From the NCBI GenBank assembly GCA_035703165.1, contig DASSYR010000013.1, positions 1-26,838 on the forward strand: 26,838 bases of DNA, in the 5' to 3' direction. The notes under the pieces were generated by a model. The model did not search any database and was not told where the DNA came from. It worked only from the letters and a program-made list of their open reading frames with translations. Of this stretch, positions 1-7,980 are shown piece by piece. The DNA is from AWTP1-9 sp035703165 (GTDB taxonomy: Bacteria > Bacteroidota > Bacteroidia > Chitinophagales > Chitinophagaceae). Each line of letters begins with the position of its first letter. Position 1 is the stretch's first letter. A program made the position numbers and the translations under genes.

Positions 1-59
1 ATGCCTTTTAAAATATCATCAACTAAACAATAGATTCCAATAACTTTGTCCTGAAGCAT
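1..59 (-). CDS. Transposase, N-terminal fragment (window edge)
   Basis: The frame begins with ATG at 59 and reads MLQDKVIGIYCLVDDILKG before the window ends. The motif IYCLVDDILK resembles the N-terminus of IS982-type DDE transposases, which typically begin with a hydrophobic Y/F-C-x-V/I-D-D segment. Only 19 complete codons are visible, so the catalytic residues cannot be seen. The start codon lies inside one arm of a 12-bp inverted repeat (53-64 with 101-112), which could hide it in transcripts that read in from outside the element. An unrelated gene with a similar start cannot be excluded. Confidence 0.5.
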   Translation of the reverse strand, partial: MLQDKVIGIYCLVDDILKG

Positions 60-112
60 TTGAGTAGGGGTTTTGTTTTCGCAACTCAAAATTATTCTAT
101 CTCAAATGCTTC
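53..112. repeat. 12-bp perfect inverted repeat over the transposase start
   Basis: GAAGCATTTGAG at 53-64 is perfectly complementary to CTCAAATGCTTC at 101-112, with a 36-base loop. A competing 7-bp pairing, TTTGAGT (59-65) with ACTCAAA (84-90), uses part of the same arm, so the two structures exclude each other. The transposase ATG (57-59) sits in the stem. Hairpins that form only in read-through transcripts and hide the transposase start are known for some insertion sequences; that role here is inferred. Confidence 0.6.
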
Positions 113-1134
113 TATTTCAGGAAACTTGGGTTAATTAATAAGAAAAAGCGCAATAATTGTATAAAGTAGGGACTTAAAAAATCAGGCAAAAAGGATAGCT
201 CTACACCATAGAAATAAGGAATTAGATTATGAAAGAGATAGAGACCATAACTGATTTTACCAATATACAATAAAATCTTGTTATTTAGAATTACACTTAC
301 AATCGGCACTGTTACAGTATCCGACACCCTGTCAATTTGTATACCAAAAGCAACAGAAATTAAGAATAAGTAAATTGCCAGATATACGTCCAATTGTAAT
401 TGCCTTATTAATGGAAAGTGTACAAATAAGAGTAAAAAAAACGATAAAAACACAATTACTCCACGATACTTTAAATAGATTTTATAAAAAGAGCTCTGAG
501 CCTGACGACCGTAAACCAATAAACCGCCAATACAAAATGAATCAAAACTACCAGGCAAAAGGAAACGGCCCATCTGAGTATTTGGTGCAATTATTAAAAA
601 TCGAAATACAATACCCACCACAATTCCAGTCATTAATGCATATGGTAAAAAGCTCCTTTGAATAAAAAATATGATGGCAGGCCAAACCAAATAGAATTGC
701 TCTTCAAGTGCAAGGCTCCATAAATGGGAAAGATTCCCTGCAAATGCCCCTTTTGTCCAGAAATAAAAATTGGAGCCATAAAAGAAATGCCACCAGAAAT
801 TATCCTTTATTGCGGAAAGATTAAATACAAGCACAACAAAGAGTAACAGATAATAAACAGGGAAAATACGCAACGAACGGCGGATATAAAACACTTTAAA
901 TGCCTCAGCAAAGGATCCACCTCTATCCAATTTACCTTTTGTATTTAAAAGAATACCCGTAATTAAAAAACCACTCAAAACAAAAAAAAGTGTAACACCC
1001 AGTACACCATTATCTGAATACCTGTTAAGAAAATGTTCTTTAGAGAACCAATGAGAAATGATAACCAGTAAAACCGCAATACCCCTTAGAGTATCTAATT
1101 GCGGGTAAAACACTAATTGTCTTTTTTGATACAT
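112..1134 (-). CDS. Acyltransferase 3 family O-acyltransferase, C-terminally truncated by an insertion sequence
   Basis: This is an integral membrane acyltransferase of the OafA/acyltransferase-3 family, which O-acylates surface polysaccharides. The N-terminus carries the hallmark LDTLRGIAVLLVIISHWF with the catalytic-type His (residues about 13-30). The frame then runs FFVLSGFLITGILL, RRSLRIFPVYYLL and LWSLALEEQFYLVWP, with multiple hydrophobic segments throughout. Families of this kind normally end with a last membrane helix and an S-Y-x-x-E-x-P motif. Here the sequence stops after LLRFFLLI and picks up NPSFLK from the insertion element. The protein is therefore missing its last helix and may be inactive. 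It is the last gene of the polysaccharide operon, 3 bases after the upstream glycosyltransferase. Confidence 0.85.
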   Translation of the reverse strand: MYQKRQLVFYPQLDTLRGIAVLLVIISHWFSKEHFLNRYSDNGVLGVTLFFVLSGFLITGILLNTKGKLDRGGSFAEAFKVFYIRRSLRIFPVYYLLLFVVLVFNLSAIKDNFWWHFFYGSNFYFWTKGAFAGNLSHLWSLALEEQFYLVWPAIIFFIQRSFLPYALMTGIVVGIVFRFLIIAPNTQMGRFLLPGSFDSFCIGGLLVYGRQAQSSFYKIYLKYRGVIVFLSFFLLLFVHFPLIRQLQLDVYLAIYLFLISVAFGIQIDRVSDTVTVPIVSVILNNKILLYIGKISYGLYLFHNLIPYFYGVELSFLPDFLSPYFIQLLRFFLLINPSFLK

Positions 1135-1137
1135 CTC

Positions 1138-2286
1138 TTAAAATAGATTTACCTGCATAAGACTTAACAATGTTTTCCCAGGATTAGGGTCAACAAATTT
1201 GACTGCCTTTTCATATGCAGCAATTCCCGCTTGTCGCCATTGCGTTCTTGCTTGCCACGCTTTTTCTAATGCGGCATCTAGGTGTTGAAAGCTTGCGGCC
1301 TCTGCAATCCACCCAGTTTTACCTTCCTCAACCATAACAGCGCAATCTCCTACATCGGTTGTAACAATTGGTCTCCCGCAAAGCATAGCTTCTACAATTG
1401 TAAGAGGCAACCCCTCTGTTCTGGAAGGAACTATTAGAATTTCATTCTCTTTCCAGACGCCAGTAATATTGGAAGCATGATTTTTTAATTCAACTTTATT
1501 GCCTAAAAAATAAAAATCAATTAAGTCCTGTAGATATGTGAGATGCGGACCTGTACCATATATATTCAACTTGAAACGACGCACTTGCCACTTTTGCTGA
1601 CTTAAAACATCTAATAGCAAATCATGGCCTTTATGATTCACATCTATTCTAGCAACAACTGCCATTTGTGCAATTTCGTTCTGTGGCCAATCTATAATGC
1701 CTGCCCGCTTTACATTGACAGGATTCTTTAAAATTAGGGCATTTTTCAAATGAAGTATCAAACGCCGCTCAAAATCACTTCTGTTCCTATCCGAAACGAA
1801 AAAAACCTGCTTTGATCTTGTATACAAATCTCGCATTTGCTTACGCTTTATATCATTCAAAAACATACTTTCTGAAACAAGATGATTTAGGATGTAAAAA
1901 GGAGTTTCTAATTGTAGAAAATAGTTGAATAGATCCTCATAATAAATAATATCCGTAGCGCCCCCTTGGCTCAGTAATACACAATCGTATTTTATATTTT
2001 TCAAAAAATTAAATCGGTTTGCGTATCTAATTTCAATGGGTCGCCCAATCACCTTAAAATATATTCGTTTCCAAAGTGGCGGAAGCAATGGAGTCAAGTT
2101 GTTAATAAAATATAGATTTGTTTTTTTTTGTAGCTCCAATAGCTTATTATGAATTGGGCTATTTGTAAAAACCACTATGTCTACATTAAAGCCATTTTTA
2201 AGTGTCTCTTTCGCAACAGCATACCATAGCTCTTCACTGCCACCCCAACTAAAGCCGTACATAGTAGAAATTATTAATAACCTCAT
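1138..2286 (-). CDS. Glycosyltransferase family 4 (GT-B fold)
   Basis: A retaining GT-B glycosyltransferase that would add one sugar to the lipid-linked glycan at the cytoplasmic membrane. The N-terminus MRLLIISTMYGFSWGGSEE is the usual GT4 acceptor-domain start with a glycine-rich loop. The C-terminal half has AVVARIDVNHKGHDLL and PSRTEGLPLTIVEAMLCG, the E-x7-E donor-binding signature, followed by GRPIVTTDVGD. Its 382 residues are normal for the family. The start ATG overlaps the stop of the upstream methyltransferase by 4 bases, which implies translational coupling. Donor and acceptor sugars cannot be read from sequence. Confidence 0.88.
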   Translation of the reverse strand: MRLLIISTMYGFSWGGSEELWYAVAKETLKNGFNVDIVVFTNSPIHNKLLELQKKTNLYFINNLTPLLPPLWKRIYFKVIGRPIEIRYANRFNFLKNIKYDCVLLSQGGATDIIYYEDLFNYFLQLETPFYILNHLVSESMFLNDIKRKQMRDLYTRSKQVFFVSDRNRSDFERRLILHLKNALILKNPVNVKRAGIIDWPQNEIAQMAVVARIDVNHKGHDLLLDVLSQQKWQVRRFKLNIYGTGPHLTYLQDLIDFYFLGNKVELKNHASNITGVWKENEILIVPSRTEGLPLTIVEAMLCGRPIVTTDVGDCAVMVEEGKTGWIAEAASFQHLDAALEKAWQARTQWRQAGIAAYEKAVKFVDPNPGKTLLSLMQVNLF

Positions 2287-3221
2287 GCGCTACTTTTTTC
2301 AAATAAAGCAATGATTGTATCCCCTCTTTTGAAACTTTTATGAAATATTTTTTTAAACCATAATTCTATATCAGATACCAATGGCTTATTGTTAGGGAAT
2401 TTTACTTTTTTTATTTCTTTCAAAAGACGGCAATTAAGATCATACCTCCACGGCTGTAGAGGTTCATAGTAGATCCGTTTCAATTTCAAAGAAAAAAATG
2501 CTTCCAGTGAAGAAAAAGCCTTTTGATTCCACAAACCCATATGATGAGGCGGGAAATTTAATAATAACGTCTGTTGATATGATGTGTCTGCAAACTCGGG
2601 TAGCCTTTCTTTAAAAAAGAAGTTATCATTATTAGGAACGGCTATGAGTAACTTGCCCCCCTGCTTTAATGTTTTCAAAGAACAGTCAATAAAAGACCTA
2701 ATTTCAGAAATGTGTTCTAAAACCTGAAATGATAGTACCCAATCAAATTTATCGGAACGAAACTTTGCAAAGCTCTCAATAGTACTATTTATTATAGTAT
2801 ATTTCTTATCGCTGTATTGAACTGAATGATCATTAATCTCCAACCCAATACATTGTGTGGCCTTTTCCGACACTTTCTTAAGAAATTCCCCTTTGCCACA
2901 GCCTATTTCTAGAATTTTATCCTTGGGTTCTATTAATTTATAAGCTACATCAAATTCCCATTTCCATTTCTTATAATACCACTCAATATTTTGAAGGTCC
3001 AGATAAAAAATACTATCGCCCTTTACATTAAATGGAAAATAAAATTGATAATTGGTTTCTGCACATTTATAAAGACCAATATTATCTAAGTCATTGAAGA
3101 AATGGTCTACGTTTATATTGAATTGTCTTTTATATCCCCTTTTGAGATATTCAACTGATATTTTATCAACTAATTCAGCGTGAACTTGTTTACACAATGG
3201 ACATTCTATATATTGATTCAT
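2283..3221 (-). CDS. Class I SAM-dependent methyltransferase with N-terminal Cys motif
   Basis: A Rossmann-fold methyltransferase, probably acting on a sugar of the surface polysaccharide. Motif I is ILEIGCGKGEF (about residues 103-113), the acidic strand-2 end is CIGLEIN, and the post-motif region reads FDWVLSFQVLEHI, as in Methyltransf_11/23 families. The N-terminus has a CPLC pair (residues 8-11), a half zinc-knuckle often seen at the start of polysaccharide-cluster methyltransferases. The gene sits between wzt and a GT4 gene; in ABC-exported O-antigens such a methyltransferase can cap the chain end, which Wzt's C-terminal domain then recognises. That role is inferred from position. Confidence 0.8.
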   Translation of the reverse strand: MNQYIECPLCKQVHAELVDKISVEYLKRGYKRQFNINVDHFFNDLDNIGLYKCAETNYQFYFPFNVKGDSIFYLDLQNIEWYYKKWKWEFDVAYKLIEPKDKILEIGCGKGEFLKKVSEKATQCIGLEINDHSVQYSDKKYTIINSTIESFAKFRSDKFDWVLSFQVLEHISEIRSFIDCSLKTLKQGGKLLIAVPNNDNFFFKERLPEFADTSYQQTLLLNFPPHHMGLWNQKAFSSLEAFFSLKLKRIYYEPLQPWRYDLNCRLLKEIKKVKFPNNKPLVSDIELWFKKIFHKSFKRGDTIIALFEKSSA

Positions 3222-3239
3222 CTTTAAATATTAATTCAG

Positions 3240-4505
3240 CTACAACGTCTTTTTCAAATCACCCCAAATAAGTGGGTAACGAATTACACCTTCCCGCTTG
3301 CTTTCAAGATATGGATTTATGGGCTCAGGCATGCTAATTGGTATATCGTTAACCATATCTAAAACATTAAGGTCATCTAACAATATAACACTTAAAAAAT
3401 AAGTATCAAACTTCAAAAATTGAAGATTAAAATTTATACTTAAATTATAATTACCAGAGATGATGTTTTCATTTATCTCGTTATCTGTAAAAGTTTCTGA
3501 AAAAATTTTATACCCATCTAAATTTACGACTGTAATTGCCAAATTAAAAGATAGGATTTGAGTTAATACTTCAAAATCAACATTAATTACTTTTTTTGAA
3601 CTTATAATCGATTCAAATTCTGTGTTGATTTCATCTATTCTTACACCTTTTAATTTAGCAATCCCTGAATAAAATATTGACTTATTGCTTTGAAAATCAT
3701 ACCTGTCATTAGAACGCATATCTAAATAGTATTTCTCTATGCATTCTGTAATACCTCCAAATAATCTTATTGTCCCATTAATCAGGTAAAGAATTTTTGT
3801 ACACAATTGCTGAACCGCTCTCATATTATGACTCACAAACAACACAGTCCTTCCTTCTTTTTCACTCACATCTTTCATCTTCCCCAAACATTTTTTTTGA
3901 AATTCCGCATCGCCCACCGCCAGCACTTCATCCACAATTAAAATTTCCGGTTCAAGATGAGCAGCTACGGCAAAGGCTAAACGCACATACATCCCACTAC
4001 TATACCGCTTAACCGGTGTATCAATATACCTTTCTACCCCGGCAAAATCTACGATCTCATCAAACTTGCGTTGTATTTCTCTCTTTGTCATTCCCAGGAT
4101 AGCTCCGTTTAAAAAGATGTTTTCCCTACCACTTAATTCCGGGTGGAACCCCGTTCCAACCTCTAATAAACTGGCCACTCTACCTTTGATCTTCACATTA
4201 CCGGTAGTAGGAGCTGTAGTACGGCTCAATATTTTTAAAAGCGTGGATTTACCTGCGCCATTACGACCAATAATGCCAAGCACTTCTCCATGCTTTACTT
4301 CAAAATTGACATCTCGTAAGGCCCAAACATAATCACTACTGCCGGCTATTGCACGATCATTAGTTTCCCCAATCTTTAAATACGGATCTTCCTTGCCCCG
4401 CAAACGGTACCACCAGCGGTTAACATCATGCGCCAGGGCGCCGGTACCCACCTTGCCCAGGCGGTATTGTTTTGAAAGATTTTCTACTTTAATAACTGTA
4501 CTCAT
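3240..4505 (-). CDS. wzt: Polysaccharide ABC transporter ATP-binding protein with C-terminal glycan-recognition-type domain
   Basis: ATPase of the O-antigen/teichoic-acid type ABC exporter, paired with the permease just upstream. The nucleotide-binding domain has Walker A GIIGRNGAGKST, signature YSSGMYVRLAF, Walker B ILIVDEVLAVGD and the switch His in FVSHN. The 421 residues exceed a bare NBD by about 160. The extra C-terminal part (from about residue 255) is beta-rich-looking and matches in place and size the Wzt carbohydrate-binding domain that selects finished chains. The DNA of that C-terminal part (3240-3790) is visibly more AT-rich than the NBD part. The gene follows wzm by 6 bases. Confidence 0.9.
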   Translation of the reverse strand: MSTVIKVENLSKQYRLGKVGTGALAHDVNRWWYRLRGKEDPYLKIGETNDRAIAGSSDYVWALRDVNFEVKHGEVLGIIGRNGAGKSTLLKILSRTTAPTTGNVKIKGRVASLLEVGTGFHPELSGRENIFLNGAILGMTKREIQRKFDEIVDFAGVERYIDTPVKRYSSGMYVRLAFAVAAHLEPEILIVDEVLAVGDAEFQKKCLGKMKDVSEKEGRTVLFVSHNMRAVQQLCTKILYLINGTIRLFGGITECIEKYYLDMRSNDRYDFQSNKSIFYSGIAKLKGVRIDEINTEFESIISSKKVINVDFEVLTQILSFNLAITVVNLDGYKIFSETFTDNEINENIISGNYNLSINFNLQFLKFDTYFLSVILLDDLNVLDMVNDIPISMPEPINPYLESKREGVIRYPLIWGDLKKTL

Positions 4506-4511
4506 ATCAAA

Positions 4512-5378
4512 TTACACCGTATCCATAAAAGTTTTTTCTACCCGGTGAAAGATTAATATTCCCCCCATTAACACCGCTATGGTAAATAAAATACTGTAAA
4601 CAAGCGAATAATAGTTATAATCAGTTGTATCAAACAAAATATGACGAAAGCCCTCTACTACCGGTGTTAATGGGTTGATAGTTCCTATCCATGCATAATT
4701 TTTGTTTTGAAGGAAAGAAAGCGGGTAAGCAATTGGTGTTACATACATTAATAATTGTACACCAAATGTTATTAGTATTGTAAAGTCCCTGTATTTTGTG
4801 GTAAGTGAAGAAATGATAATTCCCAGCCCAAGTCCCATTAAACCCATTAATATAGCAAATAGCGGAATGTACAACCAAAGTGCAGTTACTGGTAGCCGGT
4901 ACCCTTTAAACATTGTCCAGTAAACAATCATTACAATAACTAGAATCAGTTGTATAAAAAAACGAAAAAGATTAGAAATAATAACAGATAAAGGCAGAAT
5001 TAATCTTGGAAAATACACTTTGCCAAAAATGGAAGCATTGTTAATAAAAGTTGCTGAAGTGGTGGTAAAACATGCAGCAAAATAATTCCATATAGCAATG
5101 GAGCTTATATAGAACAAGATGGGTGGAACATTGCCTGTGCCAATATTGGCAAAGCCATTAAAAACAATTAAAAAAACAATGGTAGTAAATACCGGTTGTA
5201 TGATATGCCATAACGGCCCAAGGATGGTTTGTTTATATTGAGCAACAAAATCACGGCGTACAAAAAGAAGCAGCAAATCCCGGTAGCGCCAAATTTCTTT
5301 TAAATTGAGATCAAAGAAATTTGCCCGTGGTTTTATTTCTAAGTCCCAGCTTTCGCCTACTGAATGGTTTTGACTCAT
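4512..5378 (-). CDS. wzm: Polysaccharide ABC transporter permease
   Basis: Membrane subunit of the ABC-2 type exporter that moves undecaprenyl-linked polysaccharide across the inner membrane, working with the wzt product. It has 288 residues with about six hydrophobic segments. The N-terminal cytoplasmic helix reads IWRYRDLLLLFVRRDFVAQYKQTILGP, a typical family stretch, and is followed by LWHIIQPVFTTIVFLIVF. The late motif INPLTPVVEGFRHILFD is also family-typical. It lies 3 bases after the hexapeptide acetyltransferase gene and 6 bases before wzt, so it is clearly in the same transcript. Confidence 0.9.
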   Translation of the reverse strand: MSQNHSVGESWDLEIKPRANFFDLNLKEIWRYRDLLLLFVRRDFVAQYKQTILGPLWHIIQPVFTTIVFLIVFNGFANIGTGNVPPILFYISSIAIWNYFAACFTTTSATFINNASIFGKVYFPRLILPLSVIISNLFRFFIQLILVIVMIVYWTMFKGYRLPVTALWLYIPLFAILMGLMGLGLGIIISSLTTKYRDFTILITFGVQLLMYVTPIAYPLSFLQNKNYAWIGTINPLTPVVEGFRHILFDTTDYNYYSLVYSILFTIAVLMGGILIFHRVEKTFMDTV

Positions 5379-5381
5379 CTA

Positions 5382-5855
5382 CTACTTTAAACGTTTTAAA
5401 AGCCTGGCAGGGTTGCCTGCGTATATTCCTTTTTGTTTTATAGTTTTTGTTACCACGGCGCCGGCGCCTATTACCACACCACTACAAATAGTAACAGGGA
5501 GAATAGTAGCATTAGAACCAATGGTTACATTATTTTCTATCGTAGTAGTTTTCCACTTTAACTTGTCGCCACCTGCCGGTTTTCCATTACTAAAAGTATC
5601 GTTAATAAACATTACTCCATGCCCAATGAAACAATCATTGCCAATAGTTACTCCTTCACAAATAAAACCATGCGATTGAATTTTGCATCGTTGACCAATC
5701 TTTACACCTTTCTGTATCTCCGTAAAAGGTCCTACAAAACTATCGTCTCCAATTTCACATTCATACAAATTGGAGGGTGTAATAATGGTAACGTTTTTAC
5801 CTGCTGATATTTTCCGGTTCCCTGCTTTTTTTATTGTTATTCTATTTCCCGGCAT
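5382..5855 (-). CDS. Left-handed beta-helix (hexapeptide repeat) sugar acyltransferase, WlbB-like
   Basis: An acetyl-CoA-dependent acetyltransferase of the hexapeptide family. The repeats [IV]-G-x-x-x-x are obvious: CEIGDDSFVGPF, VKIGQRCKIQSHG, VTIGNDCFIGHGVMF, VTIGSNATILP, VVIGAGAVVTK, ending with GIYAGNPARLLK. I place the start at the ATG at 5855 (157 residues); a TTG 15 bases upstream is also open but weaker. The start overlaps the end of the Gfo/Idh gene. An oxidoreductase directly followed by a hexapeptide acetyltransferase recalls WlbA/WlbB, which work in the 2,3-diacetamido-sugar acid pathway, although the aminotransferase of that pathway is not in this window. Confidence 0.85.
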   Translation of the reverse strand: MPGNRITIKKAGNRKISAGKNVTIITPSNLYECEIGDDSFVGPFTEIQKGVKIGQRCKIQSHGFICEGVTIGNDCFIGHGVMFINDTFSNGKPAGGDKLKWKTTTIENNVTIGSNATILPVTICSGVVIGAGAVVTKTIKQKGIYAGNPARLLKRLK

Positions 5856-6849
5856 GGTAAATTTTTTCAATTATCTCCACAGATTTTATTCCATCTTCGC
5901 CACTTATGTAGTTTTTACTTTTACCTGTAATTACTTCTAACAGGTTTTTATATACTAACTCATGATTACCCATCGAACCTTTATAACCACCGTAATCATT
6001 AGCCGGGTTACCTTTTGGCAAAACAGGCATCACTTCGTCTTTTACTTCAAAATACTCCAGGGTATTTAAATATTGACCCCCAATTTTTAAAGTTCCTTTT
6101 TCAGCAAAGATTGTTAATGATCCCTCCATATTTTTTTGGTAAGCATTAAGAGTGTAATTAAATCCACCCAAAATCCCTGATGTTGTTTGAAAAATAATGA
6201 CTCCCTCATCCTCCAACGCACTCACTTTTTTATGTGCTATATTTTTAATTCTGGCATATACCGGTTTTAAATCTCCAAAATACCAATAAACAAGATCTAT
6301 AAAATGACTGAACTGAGTATATAATACTCCCCCATCCAGTTTCTTAATTCCTTTCCAGTTTGATTTTTTATAATAATCGTTTGCCCTGTTCCAAAAACAA
6401 TTTAACTGAAAGCTATAGATCTTGCCCAACTTATTTTTGTTAAGCAACTCTTTAATGTAAGCTACGGGAGGATTAAATCGGTTTTGCTTGACTACAAAAA
6501 GTTTTCTTTTGTACTTTATTGCTGTTTTAATCATCCGCTTTGCCTTAGCTGTTGAAATGGCCATTGGCTTTTCACACAACACATGACAACCACTTTTTAA
6601 TGCCTGGATAACATGTTCCGGGTGTAATGCATTAGGCGTACAAATTACAGCTACATCAATTTCTTTTTCTTTTTGAAATAATTTTTGTGATGAAAAATAT
6701 TTTTTAGCATTATATCTTTTAGCAAACCCATCCGCCTTTTTTTTGTCAATATCACAAACTGCTATTAATGAACCTATGGATGAAATAATAGCAGCATGTT
6801 TTTCTGCTATAGCTCCACAACCAATTAACACAAAATTTAAATTACCCAT
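5842..6849 (-). CDS. Gfo/Idh/MocA family NAD(P)-dependent sugar oxidoreductase
   Basis: A nucleotide-sugar dehydrogenase or ketoreductase. The N-terminal Rossmann fold has VLIGCGAIAEKHA (residues 7-19), and the family hallmark EKP is in HVLCEKPMAIS (about residue 93). The C-terminal beta-sheet domain contains GGVLYTQFSHFIDLVYWYFG, with the conserved H-x-x-D of the substrate site. Its 335 residues are normal. Together with the overlapping acetyltransferase it resembles the WlbA step (3-dehydrogenation of a UDP-HexNAc uronic acid). That exact substrate is a guess from gene order. Confidence 0.85.
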   Translation of the reverse strand: MGNLNFVLIGCGAIAEKHAAIISSIGSLIAVCDIDKKKADGFAKRYNAKKYFSSQKLFQKEKEIDVAVICTPNALHPEHVIQALKSGCHVLCEKPMAISTAKAKRMIKTAIKYKRKLFVVKQNRFNPPVAYIKELLNKNKLGKIYSFQLNCFWNRANDYYKKSNWKGIKKLDGGVLYTQFSHFIDLVYWYFGDLKPVYARIKNIAHKKVSALEDEGVIIFQTTSGILGGFNYTLNAYQKNMEGSLTIFAEKGTLKIGGQYLNTLEYFEVKDEVMPVLPKGNPANDYGGYKGSMGNHELVYKNLLEVITGKSKNYISGEDGIKSVEIIEKIYHAGK

Positions 6850-6858
6850 TTCATAACA

Positions 6859-7980
6859 TCAATTACTTTCTAAACATGTTTTGATGGCATTTTCAAAATG
6901 CGGGAAGCCAAAATAGGATAACACTTTTTCTTGTTTTTTTTGCTTTTGTTTTACTTCTTCGCTTTCCAAAGCAGACTCCAGTTCGGTTATAATCGCATCT
7001 GCTATCTCATTTACATTATCCGGGTCTATTAAAACGCCCAATTCACCTTTTTTAAGAGCATCCACACTTCCATCTTTATTCCCAGCCACAACACTTAGTC
7101 CACAAGTCAATGCTTCAATAAACACAATTCCAAAGCCTTCCTTCTTACTGGGCATTACAAATAAATCGCTCAACAGGTAATGATCAGTTAGTTCAGCATC
7201 TGGTAAAAAACCGGTTAAAGTAACATGATTTTGAAGATTATTGTCTTTTATTAAATGAGTTACATAATTTATTTCTTCAGAATCAGCTTTACCAGCAATT
7301 AAATAACGAACTCGTGGAATTTTTTTTAATACGGTTGGCAATGCTCTGATTACTTTATCATAGCCTTTATACCCCTCTTTATGACTTAACCTGGTTAGAG
7401 TGAATAGCACCTTCTCTTCTTTTGCAATCTGATACCTTTTTAATAAATATTCTGGTTTATTAAACGTAGTCGGTAAATTAAAGTAAGGATCAATTGTATT
7501 GAAAATAACTTTTATTTTTTGCGGCTCTATTTGTGTATTAAGCAACAGCTTTTTTTTCGTAAACTCACTAACGACCCAAACATCGTCGCATATTTTAAGA
7601 GCTTTGTTTTTAATCCATGACAACTGCTCCGTTGCTTCCACACCATGAACTGCTATAATAATTCTTTTGCCCCTATAAAACAATTTTATGAATATAGCAA
7701 TTAAGGCAAGATTAATATGACCGATAATAATTGTATTGAATTTACGTGCCCGATAAATTTCAGTAGGTACAAAAAAATATTTGTTTCCCATGTGTCCGGC
7801 AAAATTTACCGGCTGAATATAACGTATATCCGGCTTACTATCATACACACTCGAAACGTGTATATCTATTGTAAGAGATGCTGATAAGTTCCTCAACGCT
7901 TTTATGAGACATCGGTTAAATTTTTCAATGCCACCCGTTTGAGAAAAAGTAGTCAGATTTAAAAATAATAGTCCGCTCAT
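6859..7980 (-). CDS. Glycosyltransferase family 4 (GT-B fold)
   Basis: A second GT4 transferase of the cluster, 373 residues. The N-terminus MSGLLFLNLTTFSQTGGIEK has the G-G-I/x-E loop of GT4 enzymes. The C-terminal half shows LFTLTRLSHKEGYKGYD, a sugar-nucleotide binding strand, and PSKKEGFGIVFIEALTCG (the E-x7-E motif), followed by VVAGNKDGS. The start codon overlaps the stop of the asparagine-synthase gene by 4 bases (ATGA), and the oxidoreductase gene starts 9 bases beyond its stop. The sugar specificity is unknown. Confidence 0.88.
   Translation of the reverse strand: MSGLLFLNLTTFSQTGGIEKFNRCLIKALRNLSASLTIDIHVSSVYDSKPDIRYIQPVNFAGHMGNKYFFVPTEIYRARKFNTIIIGHINLALIAIFIKLFYRGKRIIIAVHGVEATEQLSWIKNKALKICDDVWVVSEFTKKKLLLNTQIEPQKIKVIFNTIDPYFNLPTTFNKPEYLLKRYQIAKEEKVLFTLTRLSHKEGYKGYDKVIRALPTVLKKIPRVRYLIAGKADSEEINYVTHLIKDNNLQNHVTLTGFLPDAELTDHYLLSDLFVMPSKKEGFGIVFIEALTCGLSVVAGNKDGSVDALKKGELGVLIDPDNVNEIADAIITELESALESEEVKQKQKKQEKVLSYFGFPHFENAIKTCLESN

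Larger units (their letters stand above)
1..131 (-). mobile_element. IS982-like insertion sequence, one end only
   Basis: The acyltransferase reading frame loses its family-typical C-terminus at about position 131, exactly where the minus strand starts with ACCC, the usual first bases of IS982-family terminal repeats. A transposase-like reading frame starts 72 bases further in, a normal distance for this family, and runs off the window edge. The other end and the target duplication are outside the window, so the boundary rests on the gene disruption plus the ACCC tip. Family assignment is from memory of transposase N-termini, not a search. Confidence 0.55.

Noticed and set aside
53..112. Invertible promoter (phase variation) flanked by the 12-bp inverted repeats
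   Set aside because: The 36-base interior is too short for a typical invertible promoter, no recombinase gene is visible, and the transposase start inside the repeat gives a simpler explanation.
375..665. A 96-codon plus-strand frame opposite the acyltransferase
   Set aside because: It is the antisense shadow of a clear membrane acyltransferase gene and has no domain features.
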